From Planctomycetia bacterium (lineage in GTDB: Bacteria; Planctomycetota; Planctomycetia; Pirellulales; UBA1268), in NCBI GenBank assembly GCA_009926295.1, contig RFPF01000019.1:1-21749 (forward strand): a stretch of DNA of 21,749 bases. The letters are read 5' to 3'. The notes under the pieces were generated by a model that saw only the letters and a list, made by a program, of their open reading frames with translations, did not search any database and was not told where the DNA came from. The first letter of the stretch is position 1. Each line of letters starts with the position of its first letter. Both the position numbers and the translations under genes were made by a program. This document shows, one piece after another, positions 14,322 through 21,462 of this stretch.

Positions 14322-15526
14322 ACACCATTCGCGGCGATGCGTTCCTGCGGGCCGACGGCCGCAAGGGGATTCGGAACACGGTCGCCGTGGTGTATCTCGT
14401 CGAGTGTGCCCATCACGTGGCCCGCGAGATCCAGCTGCCGTTCCGCGAGGCCGACGTGCATCTCATCGGCTTCGGCGGCTGCTATCCCAACGACTACGCG
14501 TTCCGGATGCTCGAGGCGCTCTGCACCCATCCGAACGTGGGAGCGGCGCTGCTCGTGTCGCTCGGCTGCGAGGGCTTCAATCGCCGCGGGCTCCTCGACG
14601 CGATCCGCGCGAGCGGCCGCCCCGCCGACACGCTCGTGATCCAGGAGACGGGCGGCACGCGATCATCGATCGAACGCGGCCGGGAGTGGGTTCGCGACGT
14701 GAAGCGGCGGCTCGAAGCCACGCCCCGCGGCCCCCTCGCCCCGCACGAACTCGTGGTCGGCACGATCTGCGGCGGCAGCGACGGCACGAGCGGCATCACG
14801 GCAAATCCGGGAATCGGCCGGGCGTTCGACAGGCTCGTGGCCGACGGGGCCGCGTGCATCTTCGAGGAGACGGGTGAGCTCATCGGCTGCGAGCGGGTCA
14901 TGGCCGCCCGGGCCGCCACGCCGGAACTCGGCCAGATGATCGTCGACGCGGTGGCGAAGGCGGCCCGCTACTACAGCGTGCTCGGCCACGGCAGCTTCGC
15001 CCCGGGCAACGCCGATGGCGGCCTGACGACGCAGGAGGAGAAGAGCATGGGGGCGTACGCGAAGAGCGGCTCCGCGCGGATCTCCGGGCTCATCAAGCCG
15101 GGCGACGTGCCGCGGGCGGGCGGCCTCTACCTGCTCGACGTCGTGCCCGACGGGGAGGTGCGCTTCGGCTTTCCGAACGTCAACGACAACGCCGAGATCG
15201 TGGAACTCGTCGCCTGCGGGGCGCACGTCACGCTCTTCTCGACTGGCCGCGGGTCGGTCGTGGGCTCGGCGATCTCCCCGGTGATCAAGGTGTGCGCGAA
15301 TCCCGAGACCTACCGCAGCCTCCGCGACGACATGGACGTGGACGCCGGCCGGATCCTCGAGGGCCGGGGCACGCTCGACGAGGTCGGGGCGGAGATCCAC
15401 CGCCTCGCCCTGGCCGTGGCCGCCGGGGCCAAAACGGCGTCGGAATCGCTCGGCCACCAGGAATTCGTGCTCGGCTACAAGCGATTCGATCAGGTCGGCC
15501 CGGCCTGCCATCCGGCCTACGCCTGA
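14318..15526 (+). CDS. UxaA-family (altronate/galactarate-type) dehydratase large subunit
   Basis: The 402-residue protein corresponds to the catalytic C-terminal part of UxaA/GarD, metal-dependent dehydratases that convert aldonates or aldarates to 2-keto-3-deoxy acids. Conserved strings are GYxRxDGRxGxRN-like at the start (FLRADGRKGIRNTVAV), GCEGFNRRGLL, CGGSDGTSGITANPGIG (151-167), FAPGNADGGLTTQEEKSMG (228-245) and FSTGRGSVVGSAISPVIKVCANP. In typical UxaA the KSLG stretch is followed by Cys; here residue 246 is Ala, which may mark a different substrate group. Exact substrate (altronate, galactarate, arabinonate or other) cannot be decided. It overlaps the small subunit by ATGA and is followed 26 bases later by a DapA-family lyase. 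Confidence 0.88.
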   Translation: MNTIRGDAFLRADGRKGIRNTVAVVYLVECAHHVAREIQLPFREADVHLIGFGGCYPNDYAFRMLEALCTHPNVGAALLVSLGCEGFNRRGLLDAIRASGRPADTLVIQETGGTRSSIERGREWVRDVKRRLEATPRGPLAPHELVVGTICGGSDGTSGITANPGIGRAFDRLVADGAACIFEETGELIGCERVMAARAATPELGQMIVDAVAKAARYYSVLGHGSFAPGNADGGLTTQEEKSMGAYAKSGSARISGLIKPGDVPRAGGLYLLDVVPDGEVRFGFPNVNDNAEIVELVACGAHVTLFSTGRGSVVGSAISPVIKVCANPETYRSLRDDMDVDAGRILEGRGTLDEVGAEIHRLALAVAAGAKTASESLGHQEFVLGYKRFDQVGPACHPAYA

Positions 15527-15552
15527 CACCCCGCGACGAGGAGAACCACTTC

Positions 15553-16494
15553 ATGCCCACCCCCCAGCGTCTCGCCGGCATTCTCGTGCCCCACATGGTG
15601 CCGCTCGACGCCCGCGGGCGGATCAACGAGGAGGAACTCGCCCGCTACGTGTCCTGGCTCGTCGACCAGGGCGTGCACGGTCTCTATCCCAACGGTTCCA
15701 CCGGCGAGTTCACCCGGTTCACAGCGGAGGAGCGGCGGCGGATCGTGAGCATCGTGTGCGATGCAGCGGCGGGCCGCGTGCCCGTGGTGGCCGGGGCGGC
15801 CGAGGCGAACGTGGCCGAGACACTCCGCGCCTGCGAGCACTGCCTTGAGGCCGGTGCCCGCGCCGTGGCGATCGTGTCGCCCTTCTACTTCAAGCTCTCG
15901 GCCGAGAGCGTGTATGCGTATTTTCGCGAGATCGCCCGCCACACGCCGATCGATGTCACGCTCTACAACATCCCGATGCTCGCGTCGCCGATCGACGTGG
16001 CGACCGTCAGGCAGCTGGCGGAGGAGTTTCCACGGATCGTCGGCATCAAGGATTCGAGCGGCGATATCTCGCACATGCTGCGGCTGATCGCCGCCGTGCG
16101 GCCGATTCGTCCCGATTTTTCATTCCTCACCGGCTGGGACGCCTGCCTCGTGCCGATGCTGCTCGCCGGATGCGACGGCGGCGTTCACGCCACGGCCGGC
16201 GTCGTGCCCGAGGTGACGCGGGCGATCCACGACGACGTGCGGGCCGGCCGGCTCGAGGCCGCGTTCTCCCGGCAGCAACGGATCGCCGACCTGCTCGACG
16301 TCGCCTTCCGCGGGGCGGATTTCCCCGAGGGCTTCCGGATCGCCGCGGGCTTGCGCGGCTTTGCGATGGGAGAGTCGCGGCAGCCGGCGACCGAGGCGCA
16401 ACGCGCCGAGCGATGCGACCTCGCCGAACGGATCCGGGCGGCGATCGAGCGGTGCGATGTCACCCACGCGCCGGGGCTACTTCGCCGTGGGTGA
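15553..16494 (+). CDS. DapA-family aldolase/lyase (2-keto-3-deoxy acid aldolase-like)
   Basis: The 313-residue TIM-barrel enzyme has the class I aldolase features of the DapA/NanA family: NGSTGEF (48-53) for the substrate carboxylate, Tyr138 in LYNIP and the Schiff-base Lys166 in GIKDSSGD. The GSTGEF form (Ser in place of the first Thr of TTGES) is common in sugar-acid aldolases of this family rather than in lysine-biosynthesis DapA. Placed after a UxaA-type dehydratase, the likely job is to cleave a 2-keto-3-deoxy sugar acid, to pyruvate plus an aldehyde or to tartronate semialdehyde, which the dehydrogenase in the cluster could then reduce. An AGGAG ribosome site lies 8 bases before ATG 15553. 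The 3' end overlaps the convergent EF-hand gene by 18 bases. Confidence 0.9.
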   Translation: MPTPQRLAGILVPHMVPLDARGRINEEELARYVSWLVDQGVHGLYPNGSTGEFTRFTAEERRRIVSIVCDAAAGRVPVVAGAAEANVAETLRACEHCLEAGARAVAIVSPFYFKLSAESVYAYFREIARHTPIDVTLYNIPMLASPIDVATVRQLAEEFPRIVGIKDSSGDISHMLRLIAAVRPIRPDFSFLTGWDACLVPMLLAGCDGGVHATAGVVPEVTRAIHDDVRAGRLEAAFSRQQRIADLLDVAFRGADFPEGFRIAAGLRGFAMGESRQPATEAQRAERCDLAERIRAAIERCDVTHAPGLLRRG

Positions 16495-16863
16495 CGCGGA
16501 CGGTTTTGCGGCCTTCGAATCGCGGGGCCCCTTGCCGGGCGGCGCGATCGTCGAGAGCGGGTTCGGGGCCTTGCCCGTCTTGATCGCGTGGAGTTGTTTG
16601 TCGTACTTGGCCTTCTCGGCTCCCTCGAGATGTCCGTTGCCGTTTTCGTCGAACGAGAGGTAGAGCTTCCGTTCCTCGGCCGCGACCTCCTGCTGGACCC
16701 GGATCAGTTCCTGCTGCCGGTACTGCATCTCCTCCTTCATCTTCTGGATCTGGGCGGTGCTCGGGCGACGAGGGCGGGCCGCTTCGGCAGGAACGCCGAA
16801 GCCAACCGTGACTGCGACGAGGGCGGCGAAAGACACGCCTGAAAGCCGGCGATTTCGCGGCAT
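16477..16863 (-). CDS. Small secreted EF-hand protein
   Basis: The 128-residue protein starts with a signal peptide (basic MPRNRR, then a hydrophobic SFAALVAVTVGFGV and an AEAA cleavage site near residue 29). Next comes a helical, Gln/Glu-rich, coiled-coil-like stretch (37-66) and one canonical EF-hand loop, Asp72-Glu-Asn74-Gly-Asn76-Gly-His-Leu-Glu80-Gly-Ala-Glu83, with Ca2+ ligands at positions 1, 3, 5, 9 and 12. The C-terminal tail is rich in Pro, Lys, Ala and Ser. Small periplasmic EF-hand proteins are frequent in planctomycetes; their roles are mostly unknown. GGAGG before ATG 16863 supports the start, although the frame is open to 17022. Its 3' end overlaps the DapA-family gene tail to tail by 18 bases. 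Confidence 0.8.
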   Translation of the reverse strand: MPRNRRLSGVSFAALVAVTVGFGVPAEAARPRRPSTAQIQKMKEEMQYRQQELIRVQQEVAAEERKLYLSFDENGNGHLEGAEKAKYDKQLHAIKTGKAPNPLSTIAPPGKGPRDSKAAKPSASPTAK

Positions 16864-16882
16864 CGTGCACCTCCGAATGGTG

Positions 16883-16888
16883 TATTCT
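16883..16888 (+). promoter_or_regulatory. Possible -10 element for the CE15-DUF1080 gene
   Basis: TATTCT lies 39 bases before ATG 16928 in an AT-richer pocket between divergent genes. On the opposite strand the overlapping TAGAAT (16890-16885) could serve the EF-hand gene. No clear -35 box accompanies either. Confidence 0.3.
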
Positions 16889-16927
16889 ACGACTCCTTCA
16901 ATATGCAGCGGAATCGGGGGGAGGTCG

Positions 16928-18781
16928 ATGCTGAATAAAGTTATAGCCCTGACGATCGTCGGTGGATCGCTCGTCGGCGTGTTCTCGGCGAATCGTGACG
17001 GATCGCTGCCGTTCGCCTCCATTCATGCCGCCGAGCCGAATTACGAGGAGGCGGCCGTCGTCTCCTATACGCTGCCCGACGTGCTCGCCGGCCCCGACGG
17101 TACGCCGGCCGCGTCGCCGGACGACTGGAAGACCCGCTGCCGGCCGCACCAGTTCGCCCTCCTCGAGGAACACATCTACGGCCGCCGCCTGCCGTCAGCC
17201 CCCGTGTTTCCCGTGGGAGAGCCGGTGCGCGCCGACGTGATGCTCCCCAGCGGCCTGCGGGCGACGCGGCTCGAGGCGCGGCTGCGGTTCGGCGAGGGGC
17301 CGCATGCCCCGGTCGTTGCCGTCCTCCTCCGCCTGCCGAAGGCCGACACAACCGTGCCGGTGTTCCTGTATCTCAACTTCAAGGGCAACGAGGCGGAGCC
17401 GGCCGGTGCCACGGAGGCGATGCTTTCCCGCGGGTACGGCATGGCCACCGCCTGCTACGGCGACATCTTCCCCGACACGCCGGAGGGCCGGGCCGAGGGT
17501 GCGATCTCGGCGTGGGCGTGGGGCCTGTCGCGGATTCTCGACTGGCTCGTGCGGCTGCCGGAGGTGGACGCCACTCGCGTGATCGTGGTGGGCCATTCCC
17601 GCAACGGCAAGGCGGCACTCTGGGCCGGGGCCTGCGACGAGCGGTTCGCCATGGTCGTGTCGAACGAGTCGGGCTGCGGCGGGGCGGCGCTCGAGCGGCG
17701 GAACTTCGGCGAGACGACCGCCGACATCACGCGGAAGTTCCCGCACTGGTTCGGCCCGAAGTACGCGACCTATGCCGGCCGTGCCGCCGAGATGCCGACC
17801 GACCAGCATGCCCTGCTCGCGATGGCGGCGCCGCGGCCGCTCTACGTGGCAAGTGCGGTCGAAGACCGCTGGGCCGATCCGCGCGGCGAGTTTCTCGCGG
17901 CCGTGGCGGCCGAGCCGGTGTGGAAACTCTTCGGGCTCGAGGGGCTCGGCACGACCGCATGGCCTCCGGTGGACACGCCGGTCGGCAAGGGGCGGATCGG
18001 CTACCACGTGCGGTCGGGGAAGCACGACCTCCTCGAGTATGACTGGCAGCGGTTCGCCGACTTCGCCGACAGGCACCTCCCGGCGGTGGAAGACCGGGCC
18101 GCGGCGGGCGATTCGTTCAAGCCCTCGCAAACGCCGCTTCCCGTCGCGCCTCCGCCCGGCGCCGTCGTGCTCTTCGGCGACGGCACCGAACCGGCGAAGT
18201 TCACGAGCATGGCGGGCGGGCCGATCGACTGGAGCGTGAAGGACGGGACGCTCGTCGTCGCCACGACGAAGGGGCATGCCAACCACATCGTCTCGACCGA
18301 GATGTTCCAGGACGCCGACATCCACGCCGAGTTCATGGTCGATCCGGAGGCCCACGGCAACAGCGGCCTTTATCTCCACGGCCACTACGAGATGCAGATC
18401 TACGACTCGTTCGGGGTCGACAAGCCGACCGAGCAGGACGAGGGGGCTCTCTACCGGTTCGGGGCGCCGCTGGTGAACGCGGCGCGGAAGCCCGGCGAGT
18501 GGCAGGTGTACGACATCCGCTTCATCGCACCGCGACGCGACGCGGCGGGGCGGATCGTGAAGGCCGGGAGCGTGACGGCCTGGCTCAACGGGAAGCTCGT
18601 TCAGGACGGACTCGCGTTCACGGAGCCACGGTCGCCGTACGTGCCCTACCGTCACGGCGTCACGGACTTCCTGCGCGGCGTCGAGAGGGAACTGCGGGCC
18701 ACCGGCCGCGGCCCGCTCTTCCTCCAGGACCACGGCAGCCCGACGCGGTATCGCAACGTGTGGATCAGGCCGCTGGAGTGA
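16928..18781 (+). CDS. CE15-like glucuronoyl esterase fused to a DUF1080 domain
   Basis: The 617-residue secreted protein begins with a hydrophobic signal-like segment. Residues about 45-390 are an alpha/beta-hydrolase of the carbohydrate esterase 15 type: nucleophile Ser224 in GHSRNGKAALWAGA, NESGCGG (246-252) and catalytic His366 in VRSGKHDLLEYDW followed by FADFADRHL. Most CE15 enzymes have Cys or similar before the Ser (GCSRxGK); here it is His. CE15 enzymes cut ester bonds between lignin alcohols and glucuronic acid on xylan, and some marine members have other substrates. Residues 408-617 form a DUF1080 (3-keto-disaccharide hydrolase-type, jelly-roll) domain: VVLFGDGTEPAKFTS, HGNSGLYLHGHYEMQIYDS and GEWQVYDIRF. 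A strong GGGGGGAGG ribosome site precedes ATG 16928. The gene converges on the triple-DUF1080 gene with a 10-base gap. Confidence 0.87.
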   Translation: MLNKVIALTIVGGSLVGVFSANRDGSLPFASIHAAEPNYEEAAVVSYTLPDVLAGPDGTPAASPDDWKTRCRPHQFALLEEHIYGRRLPSAPVFPVGEPVRADVMLPSGLRATRLEARLRFGEGPHAPVVAVLLRLPKADTTVPVFLYLNFKGNEAEPAGATEAMLSRGYGMATACYGDIFPDTPEGRAEGAISAWAWGLSRILDWLVRLPEVDATRVIVVGHSRNGKAALWAGACDERFAMVVSNESGCGGAALERRNFGETTADITRKFPHWFGPKYATYAGRAAEMPTDQHALLAMAAPRPLYVASAVEDRWADPRGEFLAAVAAEPVWKLFGLEGLGTTAWPPVDTPVGKGRIGYHVRSGKHDLLEYDWQRFADFADRHLPAVEDRAAAGDSFKPSQTPLPVAPPPGAVVLFGDGTEPAKFTSMAGGPIDWSVKDGTLVVATTKGHANHIVSTEMFQDADIHAEFMVDPEAHGNSGLYLHGHYEMQIYDSFGVDKPTEQDEGALYRFGAPLVNAARKPGEWQVYDIRFIAPRRDAAGRIVKAGSVTAWLNGKLVQDGLAFTEPRSPYVPYRHGVTDFLRGVERELRATGRGPLFLQDHGSPTRYRNVWIRPLE

Positions 18782-18791
18782 CGACCGAGAC

Positions 18792-20690
18792 CTAGAGCCG
18801 CTTCACGCGGATGTTGCGGAAGTGGACCTCGTCGCGATGGCCGGCGAAGCCGAGGTGGCCTCGGGTGCGGGCGAGGCCGGGATGCGACTTTCCGTCCGGA
18901 GTGGCCTGGCCGTCGCGGAAGGCGGAGGTGTCGGTGTCGAGGATCGTCTTCCCGTTGACCACGACCCGGAGCTTCGTGCCCTGCACGGTCACCTCCTCGC
19001 TGTTCCATTGGCCGGCGGGCTTCAGGCACGTGCCCCGCTCGGCGGCGGCCACGCCATACGCCGAGCCGTGGCATTGCCAAGGCTTGATGTCTTTGTATTT
19101 GTCGTGGCCGTCGTCGAGGATCTGCAACTCGATGCCCTCGTAGGCGGCGTCGCCCGTGAGCGGCGCGCGGATCGCCAGGCCGTTGTTGGCCCCCGACGTG
19201 AGCTTGAAGTCGAACCGCAGCACGAAGTCGCCGAACTCCTCGGCCGTGAGCAGGTTGCCGCCCACGCCCGGTTTGCTCCGCAGTTCGCCGTTTGCAGCCT
19301 CGTAGCCGTCGGTCGCGCCCTGCCAGCCGCTGAGGTCGCGGCCATTGAAGAGCGGCTCGAAGCCCCCGTGGCCCGACGGCAGTTCGCGGATCCGCAGCCG
19401 GCGAAACTCGACCGGCGCTCCCTCGGATTCGAGGCACATGAAGCCCGTCGCCGGAAAGCAGTCGGTTCCCCCGGACACCTCGTGTCCGTTCACCCACAGC
19501 CGCACCTCGCCGTCGATCGCCCGCACGTAGTAATGGTTCCACTCTGGGGTCCCGCGCGAGTGCCGCGACGAAGGGAAACTGCGTTTGCCATCGGGTGCAG
19601 TTGGTGGAAACGGCGTCATGTCGGAGGAGCCGACCGGGAACACGTCGCCGTCGGTGCGGAACCAGTCGGCCTTCTTGCCCGTGGCCTTTTCGTATTGTTC
19701 GGTGTAGCCGTGGTCGAGCACCTGCACCTCGATTCCTCCCGGCGGCAGCTTGCCGGGCGCGAGGCTCTCGAACACGTGTGGCGGGGCCCAGAGGAAAATG
19801 CCGGAGTTGCCGGCCTTCTGCAGGTGCCGCCACTCGGCCGAGAGCTCGAAGTTCGTAAGCGGCCGCTTCGTGCGGATCACGCCCACCGGCTTTCCCGTGC
19901 AGTGGGCGGTGCCGTTTCTCCACGTCCAGGTGTCGGGATCGCAGTTCACGTTCTCGAAGTCGGCCGCGCCGACATCCCGCCACCCCGGGCCCGAGCCGTC
20001 GAGCGTGCCGAGTTCACGGATGAACACGTTGCGCACGTGCATCGGGGCCCCGTGCGTCTGGATCTGGATCGGGCCGCGGTCTGGCAGCGGCGTCTTGCCC
20101 TTCGTGAAGTAGTTGGGCAGCGGCTGGTTGTCCACCACGAGTTCGTCGTTGAGGACCACGGTCACGCGATCACCCTGCATCCGGATGCGCGTCGTGTTCC
20201 ACTCCCCGATCGGCCTGTCGGCCTTCACGAGCGGATCCTTGCCTTCCGCGCCGGCAGGGCTGTTCCAGAGGCCACCTGATCCCTTCTGGCAGCCGTGTTT
20301 GAAGTCGCGGTCGCAGGCCGGGTCCCAGAGCTGCACCTGCGGATGGCCGCGCAGATAGATGCCGCTGTCGCCGCAGGGCTCGGGAAACATCCACTCGAGC
20401 GAGAGCTCGAAATCGGCGTAGTCGCGGTCGGTCGTGAGAAACACGCCGTGGCCGTCACTCACGACCACGCCATTCTCCACCTTCCAGTGGGAGGCCATGT
20501 CGGCGTTCCACTCCGCCTCCCTCGTGGCCCGCTCCTCGGGCGTGCCCTCGGCATCCTTGGCGGGATCGAAGTGCGGCCGGCCCCGCCAGCCCGCGAGATC
20601 CCGGCCGTTGAACAGCGGCGCGAAGCCGGGCGGCGGCTCGGCGCCGATGGCGGGGGCGGCGAGCAGGAGAGCGAGAACGACACGTCGCAT
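18792..20690 (-). CDS. Secreted protein with three tandem DUF1080 domains
   Basis: The 632-residue protein has a signal peptide (MRRVVLALLLAAPAIGA) and three jelly-roll DUF1080 modules. Module 1 (about 22-228) has PLFNGRDLAGW, DSGIYLRGHPQVQLWDP and GEWNTTRIRM. Module 2 (229-440) lacks the opening LFNGxDLxGW but keeps NSGIFL, GGIEVQVLDHG and PEWNHYYVR. Module 3 (441-632) has PLFNGRDLSGW, NNGLAIRAP, IELQILDDG and GQWNSEEV. The family includes hydrolases of 3-keto-disaccharides, and also many proteins known only by domain. Module 2 could be a binding or diverged copy. ATG 20690 is chosen because the signal peptide starts there; the open frame to 20858 is non-conserved. The YhcH gene lies 71 bases upstream on the same strand, so one transcript is likely. 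Confidence 0.9.
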   Translation of the reverse strand: MRRVVLALLLAAPAIGAEPPPGFAPLFNGRDLAGWRGRPHFDPAKDAEGTPEERATREAEWNADMASHWKVENGVVVSDGHGVFLTTDRDYADFELSLEWMFPEPCGDSGIYLRGHPQVQLWDPACDRDFKHGCQKGSGGLWNSPAGAEGKDPLVKADRPIGEWNTTRIRMQGDRVTVVLNDELVVDNQPLPNYFTKGKTPLPDRGPIQIQTHGAPMHVRNVFIRELGTLDGSGPGWRDVGAADFENVNCDPDTWTWRNGTAHCTGKPVGVIRTKRPLTNFELSAEWRHLQKAGNSGIFLWAPPHVFESLAPGKLPPGGIEVQVLDHGYTEQYEKATGKKADWFRTDGDVFPVGSSDMTPFPPTAPDGKRSFPSSRHSRGTPEWNHYYVRAIDGEVRLWVNGHEVSGGTDCFPATGFMCLESEGAPVEFRRLRIRELPSGHGGFEPLFNGRDLSGWQGATDGYEAANGELRSKPGVGGNLLTAEEFGDFVLRFDFKLTSGANNGLAIRAPLTGDAAYEGIELQILDDGHDKYKDIKPWQCHGSAYGVAAAERGTCLKPAGQWNSEEVTVQGTKLRVVVNGKTILDTDTSAFRDGQATPDGKSHPGLARTRGHLGFAGHRDEVHFRNIRVKRL

Positions 20691-20761
20691 GGTTGCGGAG
20701 GGCAGGCTGCGGGCTGCCGTGGACAGGATGATGAAACCCGCACGCATCATAGAGAAACGGC

Positions 20762-21253
20762 TCACTCCGCGTGCAATGTTTCCGGGCCGCCCTGGGCGGC
20801 GATCGCGACCTTCACCACCACCTTGAGCACCTCCGCGGGAGCGTTCCACGTGCAGCACGGCATGTGGGCGTCGTCGGGAAAGAGGATGGCGAAGTGGCCG
20901 GCCTCGAGCCCGATCGGAACCATCCCATCGACGGCCTTGAACAACGCCGCCTCCTTCGCCGCGTCATAGGGGAGGGTGGCCTCGGCGAGCGAGGCGAGGG
21001 GCGCCCAGTGGATCACTTCCCGGCCCCCGGCGACGAATTGGATGTCGACGTAGCGGCGGTGCGCCTCGAGCTGCATCCCGGCCGCGGGCCTGGTCTCGTA
21101 CCGCTGCACGAGTGCGAAAAGATCGTCCCCCTCGATCTCGTGGCGTCCGCTTGCCGTGTCGGCCGTCACCTGTTCGAGAAAGGAAAACGCCCGCGGAAAC
21201 CGGGGATTGAGAGCCGCATAGCGATGCCAGAGCGGCAGGGTGTCGAGGATCAT
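20762..21253 (-). CDS. YhcH/YjgK/YiaL (EbgC, DUF386) family protein
   Basis: The 163-residue protein has the family's typical features: MILDTLPLWHRY at the start, AGMQLEAHRRYVDIQFVAGGREVI (59-81) with the metal-type residues Glu63, His65 and Asp70, and FAILFPDDAHMPC (121-133) with His130. Members form a cupin-like barrel with bound metal, and they are associated with sialic acid, galactoside or uronate metabolism (EbgC with beta-galactosidase; YhcH proposed as a sugar anomerase/isomerase). No signal peptide is present, so it works in the cytoplasm. It precedes the triple-DUF1080 gene and probably handles a sugar released by the secreted enzymes nearby. On the minus strand a TATGCT hexamer at 21303-21298 could be its -10 box. 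Confidence 0.92.
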   Translation of the reverse strand: MILDTLPLWHRYAALNPRFPRAFSFLEQVTADTASGRHEIEGDDLFALVQRYETRPAAGMQLEAHRRYVDIQFVAGGREVIHWAPLASLAEATLPYDAAKEAALFKAVDGMVPIGLEAGHFAILFPDDAHMPCCTWNAPAEVLKVVVKVAIAAQGGPETLHAE

Positions 21254-21458
21254 CCGGAAAGCTCCGGAGCACGTGGAGATGAGACGACCGTGGCGTCAGC
21301 ATAGAACCCGGCGGCTGCGCGAGGCAACCATCGTGCCGTGCGAGCGGACGTGGTGTTACCATGAGCGGATCGAGGACCACGGGAATGAACCGCACCATCG
21401 CCCATCCCGACACGTCGTCGACCATGCGACTCGGCCGGCTGAAACGGCAGGTGTGGGC
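21254..21458. other. Divergent intergenic region before the last DUF1080 gene
   Basis: This 205-base stretch separates the YhcH gene from the final DUF1080 gene. It contains a CCGGA-AAGC-TCCGG hairpin (21254-21267) next to the YhcH start, a possible minus-strand -10 box (TATGCT), and the small ORF at 21361-21462. No known RNA element is recognised. Confidence 0.4.
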
Positions 21459-21462
21459 ATGA
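21361..21462 (+). CDS. Possible 33-residue leader peptide upstream of DUF1080 gene
   Basis: An ATG at 21361 opens a 33-codon frame rich in Arg, Ser and Thr, with internal ATGs at 21385 and 21424. Its TGA (21460-21462) overlaps the ATG of the DUF1080 gene as ATGA. The arrangement would permit translational coupling. There is no recognisable domain, and such frames occur by chance in high-GC DNA, so it is listed with low confidence. Confidence 0.25.
   Translation: MSGSRTTGMNRTIAHPDTSSTMRLGRLKRQVWA

Noticed and set aside
14318..15526. Specific naming as altronate dehydratase (uxaA) or galactarate dehydratase (garD)
   Set aside because: Family motifs are clear, but the two share them and the substrate cannot be told; the Ala246 change adds doubt.
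15553..16494. 4-hydroxy-tetrahydrodipicolinate synthase (dapA) for lysine synthesis
   Set aside because: It has the GSTGEF form rather than TTGES and sits next to a sugar-acid dehydratase, with no other lysine gene nearby.
17195..18733. 512-codon minus-strand open frame opposite the CE15-DUF1080 gene
   Set aside because: Antisense shadow with Arg/His/Val-rich sequence and no motifs, whereas the plus strand has an esterase triad and jelly-roll domain.
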